Shown here: positions 23,838-31,642 of the stretch, piece after piece | Position numbering within the stretch: the first letter of the stretch is position 1 | Layout: every line of letters starts with the position of its first letter | NCBI GenBank assembly: GCA_023230925.1 | Contig: JALNWK010000027.1 | Coordinates: 1 to 34,598 of the forward strand | Reading direction: 5' to 3' | DNA length: 34,598 bases | Source of the DNA: Limnochordia bacterium | Lineage (GTDB): Bacteria > Bacillota > Limnochordia > DUMW01 | Translations under genes and position numbers: made by a program | Notes under the pieces: generated by a model | The model's database searches: none | Told to the model about the DNA's origin: nothing | Seen by the model: the letters and a program-made list of their open reading frames with translations, nothing else

Positions 23838-26054
23838 GTGAATCGAGGCGGTCTTGCCACTAGTAACGAAGCCAAGACGTCATATTCCCGACGTCGTGGA
23901 GAGATCATCGGTATTATTGTCATGGCTATTGCGATTTTTGGCCTCATAGGTCTTTATTGGCCAGTTACTGGGATAGTGGGTGAATACATGACCAGGGCAT
24001 GCCGGTGGCTTTTGGGGGCCGCCGCTCCCATTGCTCTTTTGATTGTATTTATCTGTGGTGGATCGGCCTTTTTTCGGGGTGGCGTCCGTACCTTTGGGAA
24101 AGTACGTACTTTGGGACTGGTCTTGCTTGGATTGGTGATCGTAGTGGTATTACACCTGGCGAAGACGCCTGTGTCCTTTCCCACCACCGAGGAGTACGTA
24201 AATGGTGGAGGTGTGGTGGGTAAGACCTTTGCGGTGGTTTTGCTCAAGGCCTTCGGGAGCAAGGGTACTTACGTAGTTCTTGCCGCCTTGGCCCTAATTG
24301 CCCTTGAACTCTTGATAGATACTCCCCTTTCCCGACAGACTAAGTGGGCTGCAGGTAAAACACGACGGGTGTTATCTGTAATAGGTAGGGGGTTAGCACA
24401 TTTTGGGCGTGGTTTAGCTGAAGAGTTGCGGCAACTACGAGACTGGATGTTTAGACGAAAACCATCCCACGTTGACGAGCCTGTGGAGGATGTGGATCTG
24501 CTTCCCGAAGGAGCAAAACAGGAGACCATCCCATTAGATGAGGATGAGCTCTACGATGATGCTCTTGATGAGGAGGAAGAGGTCGTCCAAAGGACTACAT
24601 CTTCTCGGCCTAAGAAGAAAGCAGGTTCTTTGCGGCTTCCTCCCCTGTCGATTCTAAGGAAGAAGAATCCTAAGCCTCCAAATGAAAAGGAGATCCAGGA
24701 TGCGGGACAACATTTGCTTGCTACGCTAGAAAGCTTTGGTATTGAGGCGAAGATCGCGGATATTCAGCGGGGTCCGGTGGTGACCCGGTTCGAAATCCAG
24801 CCCCCCGCGGGGATTAAGGTCAGCCGGATTACTAGCCTTGCCGATGATATCGCTCTAGCCCTAGCCGCCCAGGATGTGCGTATTGAAGCACCGGTTCCCG
24901 GTAAATCCGTAGTGGGGATTGAAGTGCCCAATAAAGAGACGGATAGTGTATATCTCAGGGAGCTACTAGATTCAGAGGAGTTTAGAAATGCTACCTCTAA
25001 GCTTTCCGTAGCCTTCGGGAAGGATGTGGCTGGTCGGCCGGTGATCGCCTCTTTGGACCGGCTGCTCCATCTACTGATTGCCGGGGCCACTGGTTCGGGA
25101 AAGAGTGTGTGTATCAACTGCATCATTGCTAGTCTCCTCTATGGAGCAAAGCCCGATGAGGTTAAGCTTCTAATGGTGGATCCCAAACGGGTTGAACTAG
25201 CGGTATTTGATGGCATCCCACATCTTATTGCACCGGTGGTTACCGATCCGCGGATGGCGGCTACCGCGCTGAATTGGGTTGTTGATGAAATGGAAAAACG
25301 CTACGAGCTGTTTGCCGATGCTGGGGTGCGCAATATTGATGGGTATAACCGATGGGTGCAAGCCCAAACTGAGCCACCTGAAGAGGGTGAAGGACTATCG
25401 CTTTTGCCCCGGATTGTAGTGATTATTGATGAGTTGGCGGACTTGATGATGGTGGCGGCAAAGGACGTAGAGGAGGCCATTTGCCGCTTAGCTCAAATGG
25501 CCCGGGCCGCCGGGATTTACCTGGTGATTGCCACCCAAAGGCCTTCGGTTGATGTGATTACTGGCTTGATCAAAGCGAATATCCCCTCCCGGATTGCCTT
25601 TGCGGTTTCGTCAGGGATTGATTCCCGCACCATTTTAGACTGTGTGGGAGCAGAGAGATTGCTGGGTAAAGGGGACATGCTCTTCCATCCCATGGGAGCT
25701 TCAAAGCCTTTCCGGGCCCAAGGCGCGTTTGTCTCCGATGATGAGGTCAACAAGCTGGTGGCATATTGGAAAAAACAAGGGAAACCAGAGTACATTCAAG
25801 AGGTCACAGAACCTACTTCCATAGAAGGGGTTCTTCATGAAGAAGACGAGTTATATGATGATGCGGTGCAACTGATTCTCGATACGGGACAAGCCTCGAT
25901 TTCCATGTTGCAGCGCCGGTTTCGGATTGGATACAACCGAGCAGCTCGTCTGATCGATATGATGGAATTGCAGGGTATCGTGGGTCCATCCCAGGGCAGT
26001 AAGCCTAGGGAAGTATTAATAATGCGGTCGTCGGATTACAGATCCTTGGAGTAA
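23838..26054 (+). CDS. spoIIIE: DNA translocase FtsK/SpoIIIE
   Basis: This membrane-anchored hexameric ATPase clears the chromosome from the septum and pumps it into the forespore during sporulation. Four membrane segments lie in residues 20-165. An acidic and basic linker follows (about 205-285, with LDEDELYDDALDEEEE). The motor comes next, with Walker A GATGSGKS at 416-423 and Walker B IVVIIDELADLMM. The DNA-reading winged-helix gamma domain is at about 672-738. GTG 23838 (738 aa) has GAGGTGA correctly spaced. A GTG at 23829 lies inside that ribosome site. No second ftsK is visible, so this copy may serve both division and sporulation. Confidence 0.94.
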   Translation: MNRGGLATSNEAKTSYSRRRGEIIGIIVMAIAIFGLIGLYWPVTGIVGEYMTRACRWLLGAAAPIALLIVFICGGSAFFRGGVRTFGKVRTLGLVLLGLVIVVVLHLAKTPVSFPTTEEYVNGGGVVGKTFAVVLLKAFGSKGTYVVLAALALIALELLIDTPLSRQTKWAAGKTRRVLSVIGRGLAHFGRGLAEELRQLRDWMFRRKPSHVDEPVEDVDLLPEGAKQETIPLDEDELYDDALDEEEEVVQRTTSSRPKKKAGSLRLPPLSILRKKNPKPPNEKEIQDAGQHLLATLESFGIEAKIADIQRGPVVTRFEIQPPAGIKVSRITSLADDIALALAAQDVRIEAPVPGKSVVGIEVPNKETDSVYLRELLDSEEFRNATSKLSVAFGKDVAGRPVIASLDRLLHLLIAGATGSGKSVCINCIIASLLYGAKPDEVKLLMVDPKRVELAVFDGIPHLIAPVVTDPRMAATALNWVVDEMEKRYELFADAGVRNIDGYNRWVQAQTEPPEEGEGLSLLPRIVVIIDELADLMMVAAKDVEEAICRLAQMARAAGIYLVIATQRPSVDVITGLIKANIPSRIAFAVSSGIDSRTILDCVGAERLLGKGDMLFHPMGASKPFRAQGAFVSDDEVNKLVAYWKKQGKPEYIQEVTEPTSIEGVLHEEDELYDDAVQLILDTGQASISMLQRRFRIGYNRAARLIDMMELQGIVGPSQGSKPREVLIMRSSDYRSLE

Positions 26055-26089
26055 TTGCTACCAGAAGCAAAAAAGGGGGGGTATGGGTT

Positions 26090-26962
26090 TTGAGGGAATT
26101 GGGAGATTTTCTCTACCAGGAGAGACAGAAGAAGGGGATTACCCTAGAAGAGTTGGAGCAGATTACTAAGATTCGTAGCAAATATCTAAGAGCCATAGAA
26201 GAAGGGGATTTTGAAGTCATCCCCGGCGAGGTGTACCTGAAAGGCTTTCTCAAAAGCTATGCCGAGGCCGTGGGGGTGGAAGGACGGAATGTGCTTGCGT
26301 GGTATGAACAGATAAAAGGCCCCGACTCCCCACCAGACACTGTCGCCGCCGAGAGTGCTGCTACTACCGAGGCAAGTCTTAAGGAACTAAGGAGAACGAG
26401 ACCTTCCTTCGGCCGCGCCCTCCTTGTTGCGCTACTCCTTATTGCTCTTGCTTTTCTGGCGTACAAGCTCTGGGATTTTTACTTGGCTGGTGCGGAACAA
26501 GGTGAGACTCCCAACCTAGAAACGCAGTTCCAGCAGCCAGAACCGGAAGTCGAGCCAGAACCAGCAACGGCTACACCGATTGTGCCCGAGGAACAACCCG
26601 AGTCAGAACCTACCGACAAAGAGCCAGAGCCCGTAGTGACCGAACCAGATGAGAGTACCCATGGGACTGAGGTTCCCGAGTCTGTTGTTGCCGTAAAGCT
26701 GGAGGTGGTGGCCAGCGATGTGTGTTGGCTCGAAGTGTATGCTGATGGGGAACGGGTTTACTATGGAAACCTTGACGTTGACGATGCGAGGACCTTTCAT
26801 GGTGAGAAAGAGATTTATGCCAAGTTTGGAAAGGGCGAAGTCGCTAGTTTACGCGTAAACGATGTGGAGCTTGGCATGGCAGGTAAAGGTGTGGTGCGCT
26901 GGTTGTTTACTCCAGAGGAGAGCAAGGTAGTGCCCCCTGGCGAAACACAGCCTCTCATTTAG
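26090..26962 (+). CDS. rodZ: RodZ-family membrane-anchored helix-turn-helix protein
   Basis: RodZ links the MreB elongation machinery to the membrane. The order is typical: an N-terminal HTH of the Cro/XRE fold (residues 1-70, LGDFLYQERQKKGITLEELEQIT), then one membrane segment (108-130). A Pro/Glu-rich spacer (about 145-190) and a beta-rich DUF4115 domain (about 203-275) follow. Length is 290 aa. The TTG start lies nine bases after AAGGGGGGG. A nearby ATG at 26083 is in another frame. A cytoskeletal role is inferred from the family; no mre gene is present here. Confidence 0.85.
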   Translation: MRELGDFLYQERQKKGITLEELEQITKIRSKYLRAIEEGDFEVIPGEVYLKGFLKSYAEAVGVEGRNVLAWYEQIKGPDSPPDTVAAESAATTEASLKELRRTRPSFGRALLVALLLIALAFLAYKLWDFYLAGAEQGETPNLETQFQQPEPEVEPEPATATPIVPEEQPESEPTDKEPEPVVTEPDESTHGTEVPESVVAVKLEVVASDVCWLEVYADGERVYYGNLDVDDARTFHGEKEIYAKFGKGEVASLRVNDVELGMAGKGVVRWLFTPEESKVVPPGETQPLI

Positions 26963-27006
26963 GAACGATGGCTAACTGCTTTTTTTAGGACTTGTCATCC
27001 TCCCTG

Positions 27007-27035
27007 TTATATTTCCCCAAACTGGGGAATATATT
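27007..27035 (+). promoter_or_regulatory. Sigma-E-type promoter for spoIIP, with a palindromic spacer
   Basis: TTATATT (27007-27013), exactly 14 bp, AATATATT (27028-27035). Against the Bacillus sigma-E pattern KMATATT-N14-CATAYAHT this is six of seven and seven of eight. The spacer lies inside the inverted repeat TTCCCCA-AAC-TGGGGAA (27013-27029). Transcription would begin near 27042, just before the ribosome site. spoIIP is a sigma-E gene in Bacillus. Confidence 0.5.
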
Positions 27036-27058
27036 TATCTCGGAAGGGGGGAAAGGAC

Positions 27059-27847
27059 ATGGCTAATATGCGAACACCGAAAAAAGACGGGCCAGGTCTT
27101 GTGTTCATCCTGATAGCATTAGTTGTTGTTGGAGCAATAGCATTAAAAGTTTTTGGACTTTTCCCTGGGGCAAAGCAAGAACCAGAAGAACAGATCCCGA
27201 AGATTGACGAGACAATACCACCGGAAGCTTTGGAGGTCAGTATGCTGGTTTACCATTCCCACGCATCGGAGAACTTTTCGCCTAGTGAAGCTAATACCAC
27301 CAAGGGTAAAGAAGGCGACATTGTTCGAGTGGGCGAGGCTTTGGTTAATAACTTGGCCACCCGGGGAATCCTGGCAGTACATGATGTGACCGTGCATGAT
27401 TATCCTAGCTGGAGTCAAGCGTACGCCAGGTCAAAGAGCACAATTGAATCGGCATTGCAGAAGTATCCCACAATCCAGTTTGTTATTGACGTACATCGGG
27501 ACGGATTGCCTGATCGGGGTGAAGGCTACACTATCACCAAGATTGACGGTCAAGAGGCGGCCACGATTCTTCTGGTCACCGGTGATGCCAATAACCCAAG
27601 GGCTGCGGCTAACCTAGCATTTGCGGAGAAGATCCGTACCAAAATGGAGCAGATGTATCCGGGACTCCTCCGTCGCATCCAGGTAAAACATGAAGATCTC
27701 AATGGGAATTATCTGGACAACAGTGTGGTGGTATACATAGGTGATTACCGTGGTAATACCCTCAAGCAGGCTCTTAAGTCTGCAGAATTGCTTGCCAATG
27801 TACTGGCGGCAGTCTGTGCTGACTTGAAGACAGCTGCAAAGGAGTAA
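27059..27847 (+). CDS. spoIIP: Stage II sporulation protein P (short form)
   Basis: SpoIIP is a membrane-anchored amidase/endopeptidase that, with SpoIID and SpoIIM, removes septal peptidoglycan during engulfment. One membrane segment (about residues 13-34) leads into the catalytic domain. LVYHSHASENF (H66, H68, E71) and FVIDVHRDG (H146, D148) correspond to the zinc-site motifs of the family. GNYLDNSVVVYIGD lies in the C-terminal part. At 262 aa it is far shorter than the Bacillus protein (about 400), so the N-terminal extracytoplasmic region is missing. GGAAGGGGGGAAAGG precedes the ATG. A sigma-E-type promoter lies just upstream. Confidence 0.93.
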   Translation: MANMRTPKKDGPGLVFILIALVVVGAIALKVFGLFPGAKQEPEEQIPKIDETIPPEALEVSMLVYHSHASENFSPSEANTTKGKEGDIVRVGEALVNNLATRGILAVHDVTVHDYPSWSQAYARSKSTIESALQKYPTIQFVIDVHRDGLPDRGEGYTITKIDGQEAATILLVTGDANNPRAAANLAFAEKIRTKMEQMYPGLLRRIQVKHEDLNGNYLDNSVVVYIGDYRGNTLKQALKSAELLANVLAAVCADLKTAAKE

Positions 27848-27868
27848 TGTTACCCCCATTCCAACTCA

Positions 27869-27894
27869 AGGGCCCAAGCCTAGCTTAGGGCCCT
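27869..27894. terminator. Strong hairpin between convergent spoIIP and yqhG, overlapping the yqhG stop
   Basis: AGGGCCC-AAGC pairs with GCTT-A-GGGCCCT (11 bp, one bulged A, 3-nt loop). The right arm reaches into the yqhG stop codon. No T run follows on either side, so it is either a bidirectional stop that lacks the classical tail or an mRNA 3' end stabiliser. Confidence 0.5.
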
Positions 27895-28642
27895 AACCAT
27901 CGGAGAGAAAGATCAGTTGTGTAACCACAGGATAGGCCATGATGCGAGGACCGAACCGCTGTTCCTGTTCTTGTAGTCTTTGCTTCAACTCCCTTTGGTA
28001 ATCCCGCTGGGGATCCTGTGCGGACATCCGTCGGTAATAGTCCTGAAGATGTCGCTTTTCCTGGGCCAGACTTATTGCAGCACTTTCTGCCCAGGCATGG
28101 TCTTCCCCTTGCAGAAGGTGCCGCAGGTTGTCACAGGCAAGTAGATAGGCCCGGCGAAAGCCAATTTTTCTGGGGAGGATGGTGGTTTCCGGTGGCTTTG
28201 TGGTCTGCCAGTCCGCGTCCTTAGTCTCTTTATACAGGGTGTCGGATACTGTACCTATATGAAGATCAATGGCTATAGGCCATATTTCCTCGGGCCGGTG
28301 AAATCCGGTGAAGATTAACCGGAAATGAAACAGAATATATGGTCTTAGTATTGACGAACCCCGGATAATGTATCTTCGACAAAGCCTGCCCTTGGCTGAT
28401 GCGGTATCAATCAATTGCTCCATCCGCAATGATCCCGGCTGTAATAATTCCGCATGGGGGAAGCGTTCCTGACCCTGCTGCGAGAAGACAAAGTCCCAAA
28501 CTGCGGGCTTACTGAACCGATTCTCTATTTCACTCACTTGATCGTCGGTTAACTGTACCCGTAAAAGGCCATCGTGATCGGTATGGGATGCCCCCATTGC
28601 CTTGAAAAAGCTTACGGCAAAATCCTTAATCTGTTCTTCCAT
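27893..28642 (-). CDS. yqhG: YqhG family protein (function unknown)
   Basis: This is a soluble 249-aa protein resembling the YqhG family of spore-forming Firmicutes, whose function is not established. The N-terminal segment (residues 1-55, with LLRVQLTDDQVSEIENRF) resembles what I recall of Bacillus YqhG. The middle is rich in aromatic beta-strand residues (RPYILFHFRLIFTGFHRPEEIW). A charged, probably coiled helix follows (about 190-230, rich in Gln, Arg and Glu). There is no signal peptide and no membrane segment. The ribosome site GGGAGG lies within the end of yqhH, three bases separate the genes, and the pair keeps the yqhH-yqhG order of Bacillus. The role is presumably linked to the helicase. 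Confidence 0.8.
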   Translation of the reverse strand: MEEQIKDFAVSFFKAMGASHTDHDGLLRVQLTDDQVSEIENRFSKPAVWDFVFSQQGQERFPHAELLQPGSLRMEQLIDTASAKGRLCRRYIIRGSSILRPYILFHFRLIFTGFHRPEEIWPIAIDLHIGTVSDTLYKETKDADWQTTKPPETTILPRKIGFRRAYLLACDNLRHLLQGEDHAWAESAAISLAQEKRHLQDYYRRMSAQDPQRDYQRELKQRLQEQEQRFGPRIMAYPVVTQLIFLSDG

Positions 28643-28645
28643 CTT

Positions 28646-30466
28646 TTATCCTCCCAGAAGCTTCTCCAAATTGGATGCATTCTCTGTGTTTGGGGTCACA
28701 TCGGAAAACTGCGTAGCAAAATCATCCAGTTCCCTGCGAATAGTATCGTCCCCGGTGTGGCTCAATAAAATGCGCCCGAGACTAGTCTCAAAACCTCCCT
28801 TAATTTGCATTTTGCTGAGGATCGCATCTAGGTCCCCCACCACGGTGCGGAATAGATCCAGCTTCTCATGGAGCAGATACAGAATGTGCTCCTCAATGGT
28901 GTTTCTGGTGGCCAGGTTGAATATTTGCACGTCCTTAGTTTGACCCAAACGATGTACCCGGCCAATACGTTGCTCAATTCTCAGGGGATTCCATGGTAGA
29001 TCATAGTTGATCACATTACGGCAGAATTGGAGGTTGAGTCCTTCACCCCCGGACTCGGTACTGATTAGTACTTGGGCTTTGGCCTTGAACAGGGAACGGA
29101 CCCACTGCTTCTGACTGCGGGAAAGCTCCCCGTTAAAGATCAAGGTAGGCACCTCCTTCTTAGATAAATGCTGCCACAGGGCCCTTTGGGTGGCCTTAAA
29201 CTCAGTGAAGATGATGACCTTTTCCTGCAACCTGTCGATTAGGTTGAGGACACAGTGCATTTTGGCAGTTTTCTCAATAGACAAAGCTAAGGCTAGTAGA
29301 TTGCACAGATACTCACACGCGGTCCCTCCCACTCCACCATCGAGCATCTTTTCAATGGTGAGGGCCGCTGCCTGGGGGCTTGAGCAAGCCTCTCTAAGCA
29401 GAGTGATAAAGGGCAACATATTGCCATGGGAGAGCCCGGATTTAACGCGCACAAAATCCAGGATCCGTTGATACAACTTAGCTTCCTCCGCGCCCAGAGT
29501 GACGGGAACTAAGGAGACAAGGCGCTTGGTTAGTTCGATGGTGTCTTTACCCCGCCGGTTACGAATGAGTACTGAACCGATTAGCCGCTGAAGTTCCTCG
29601 GTATTCTGGGCAGTACGCTTATCCACCGTAAAATCCCTTTGGAAGTCCTTATACGTCCCTAGTTGGCCCGGACGGAGGAGATTAATCAGGTTATATAGCT
29701 CCTTGAGGTCGTTTTGCACGGGAGTTGCCGTCAGTAACAGAAAGTACTTTTTCACGACAGAATTTACTAATTGGAAGTTTTGGGTCTTCTCACTCTTGAG
29801 CTTATGGGCTTCATCTACGATGAGCATATCGTAATGCTGTTGGCAAATGATTGCTTTGTTCTGTGGCCGCTTGGCTGTGTCCAAGGATGCGATCAAGTAG
29901 CCTCCCTTATCCCAGTCATAGCTGCTGCGCTGGATCCGAACGGGGATGTTAAATTTATCCTTTAGCTCAAAAAACCACTGCCAAATCAGGGTAGAAGGCA
30001 CCAGAATCAGTGCATTGGCTACTTCATTTCTCAGGATGTATTCCTTTAGAATCATCCCTGCCTCAATAGTCTTACCAAGCCCTACTTCATCGGCCAGAAT
30101 GGCCCGCCCATTCATCTGATGGACGACCCTTTGGACAGTATTCATTTGATGGGGATAAAGTACTACGCCACAGCGGGCAAAGTATTCCCTCAGGTGACTG
30201 ATCACGAGTAGATCCTCATCACCTGATGTGCACCTTAGGGCGGTGCCCTGTAAAGAAAGCTTGATCCAGGCTGGATCGTCGAAGTTCTTGTAGCGGATTC
30301 TCTGCACCAGTTCCCGTGGTGCGCTTTGGGAAAAGTAGACCTGTAAGTGCTGGGAGACCTCCTCCCCCGGGCCATAGGTTTCCTCCTTCTTTTGGAACAT
30401 CCTAGCCAACGAAGGTAAGATGGGAACAGTGATCTGGATATCTTGAAAGGTCGATGGTTGCAACAC
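28646..30466 (-). CDS. yqhH: SNF2-family DEAD/DEAH helicase YqhH
   Basis: This is a Swi2/Snf2 ATPase with all main motifs: Walker A DEVGLGKT (residues 126-133), DEAH (218-221) and TATPVQN. STESGGEGLNL and QRIGRVHRLGQ complete the second RecA lobe. It resembles YqhH of Bacillus, with about 120 residues before the motor and a short tail, and no extra nuclease or methylase domain. Length is 606 aa. Family members remodel protein-DNA or protein-RNA complexes; the target here is unknown. The GTG start has AGGTGG upstream. A sigma-F-like -10 lies 34 bp before the start. Bacterial SNF2 proteins also occur in defence islands, but this gene has no such neighbours. Confidence 0.9.
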   Translation of the reverse strand: MLQPSTFQDIQITVPILPSLARMFQKKEETYGPGEEVSQHLQVYFSQSAPRELVQRIRYKNFDDPAWIKLSLQGTALRCTSGDEDLLVISHLREYFARCGVVLYPHQMNTVQRVVHQMNGRAILADEVGLGKTIEAGMILKEYILRNEVANALILVPSTLIWQWFFELKDKFNIPVRIQRSSYDWDKGGYLIASLDTAKRPQNKAIICQQHYDMLIVDEAHKLKSEKTQNFQLVNSVVKKYFLLLTATPVQNDLKELYNLINLLRPGQLGTYKDFQRDFTVDKRTAQNTEELQRLIGSVLIRNRRGKDTIELTKRLVSLVPVTLGAEEAKLYQRILDFVRVKSGLSHGNMLPFITLLREACSSPQAAALTIEKMLDGGVGGTACEYLCNLLALALSIEKTAKMHCVLNLIDRLQEKVIIFTEFKATQRALWQHLSKKEVPTLIFNGELSRSQKQWVRSLFKAKAQVLISTESGGEGLNLQFCRNVINYDLPWNPLRIEQRIGRVHRLGQTKDVQIFNLATRNTIEEHILYLLHEKLDLFRTVVGDLDAILSKMQIKGGFETSLGRILLSHTGDDTIRRELDDFATQFSDVTPNTENASNLEKLLGG

Positions 30467-30499
30467 AGATTACCCACCTCGTCTGTTTTGTTGTGGTTC

Positions 30500-30529
30500 T
30501 ATTGTTACCGGGTAAGCGTCTTTTCATCA
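30500..30529 (-). promoter_or_regulatory. Sigma-F-like promoter candidate for yqhH-yqhG
   Basis: On the minus strand TGATG, 15 bp, GGTAACAATA. The -10 (30500-30509 as plus coordinates) fits all ten positions of GGHNANAHTR. The -35 fits only three of five. Transcription would start near 30493, about 27 bases before the GTG start. I recall yqhH-yqhG being listed in the Bacillus sigma-F regulon but cannot confirm it here. Confidence 0.4.
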
Positions 30530-30593
30530 CCGGGCTGTCTTAACTTGTCCCCAAACAGGGCAGATCTATGCTGGTACCTAGGACCGTCCTAAC

Positions 30594-31496
30594 CTACCGA
30601 TGCAACTGGGACTGGTAATCGAAGACCAGCTTACTGATGGCGGCAATATGGGAGAAGCCTTCATCAAGGTCTGCAATACCAATAGAAAGGACCGTCAGGA
30701 TATAGGGATGATCATGGAACACAATACCTACGTCATTGGCGATGCCATCAAGGTCCCCTTCTTTGTGGGCAACGGTAATCTCCGGAGGAAGAAGCCCAGG
30801 AATGCCAGTATGGAAAATGGAATGGGCCATATCATCAAGGATGCGGTGGCCTAGCTGGGGGGACCGTTTGGCAAAATCCAATACTTCCTTCATGTACAGG
30901 CCCATATCCGCCGCTGTAGTGACATTTTTACCACCGGGATACACTGTCTTACCTCCTAGACCAACCATGTAATTGATGAAGTTTTGTCGTCCTAAGTGGT
31001 CGATGAGCATTGATGTAGCGATGTTATCACTGATGGTGATTGCTAGGTTGCTCAGCACTCGTAGAGAGTATGGATAATCTTCCCGGCCATCGTAGCGGAG
31101 GACGCCATTACCACCTTGGTAGTGGCGCTCTTTGACATAGGAAATGGGGGTAGACAAATCCTCTTGACCCGCGGCGACCAACTCATTTAGATATAGGACC
31201 AAGGGTACCTTAATGGTGCTTGCTGCAGTGATCGGGAGTTGTTCATTGATCCCAAAGATGTGGCCAGAGTGGAGATCATGAAAGTAGATCCCAAACTGCC
31301 CGTCAGGTACCGTCGAAAGATAGTCTTGGATCTTGGTCACAAGAGGCGTGTAGTCCACATTACTTCTTCCCTGTTTGTTTGTGGTGGACAAAAGCAAAGA
31401 CCACGGCTGGGCTTTTCGCGGTGGCCTTTGAAGCAAAACAATAGCGACAATAACGATGAAAACAGCAGCAATCAGGAATAGGTATTTTTGCTTCAT
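30594..31496 (-). CDS. Membrane-anchored serine hydrolase of the class A beta-lactamase fold
   Basis: A signal anchor (residues 4-22) is followed by a beta-lactamase/PBP-like domain. The SxxK motif is STIK (93-96) and the SDN motif is SDN (156-158). The third motif is K245-E-G instead of KTG or KSG. The usual Omega-loop glutamate is not obvious. The nucleophile and general base are therefore intact, but the oxyanion-side motif is altered. It may act on peptidoglycan or peptides rather than as a true antibiotic-resistance enzyme. Length is 300 aa. AGGAGCG precedes the ATG. A sigma-E-type promoter upstream suggests mother-cell expression during sporulation. Confidence 0.82.
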   Translation of the reverse strand: MKQKYLFLIAAVFIVIVAIVLLQRPPRKAQPWSLLLSTTNKQGRSNVDYTPLVTKIQDYLSTVPDGQFGIYFHDLHSGHIFGINEQLPITAASTIKVPLVLYLNELVAAGQEDLSTPISYVKERHYQGGNGVLRYDGREDYPYSLRVLSNLAITISDNIATSMLIDHLGRQNFINYMVGLGGKTVYPGGKNVTTAADMGLYMKEVLDFAKRSPQLGHRILDDMAHSIFHTGIPGLLPPEITVAHKEGDLDGIANDVGIVFHDHPYILTVLSIGIADLDEGFSHIAAISKLVFDYQSQLHR

Positions 31497-31531
31497 GTTT
31501 TTTCGCTCCTTAGTTTATTAGTCTCATAGCT

Positions 31532-31560
31532 AGTATATGCGTAGCCTTAGAAAAATTTAA
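31532..31560 (-). promoter_or_regulatory. Sigma-E-type promoter for the serine hydrolase
   Basis: On the minus strand TTAAATT (31554-31560), 14 bp, CATATACT (31532-31539). The -10 fits CATAYAHT at all eight positions, the spacing is exact, and the -35 fits five of seven. Transcription would start near 31525, 29 bases before the gene. The -10 also fits the sigma-K pattern CATANNNTA. Confidence 0.5.
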
Positions 31561-31642
31561 GGAAAAAGCTAGCAGGGGAAAGGATTTCGCATATCTTACA
31601 GCGAATGATCAAAAAAGCTTATCAATCGGGAGGGAGTAACGC

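Noticed and set aside
26963..26990. Seven T residues after rodZ as a terminator
   Set aside because: Only a 4-bp stem could precede them; too weak.
27893..30466. yqhH-yqhG as a phage-defence system because of the SNF2 helicase
   Set aside because: There is no nuclease, methylase or phospholipase partner, and the pair is a known chromosomal gene pair of Firmicutes.
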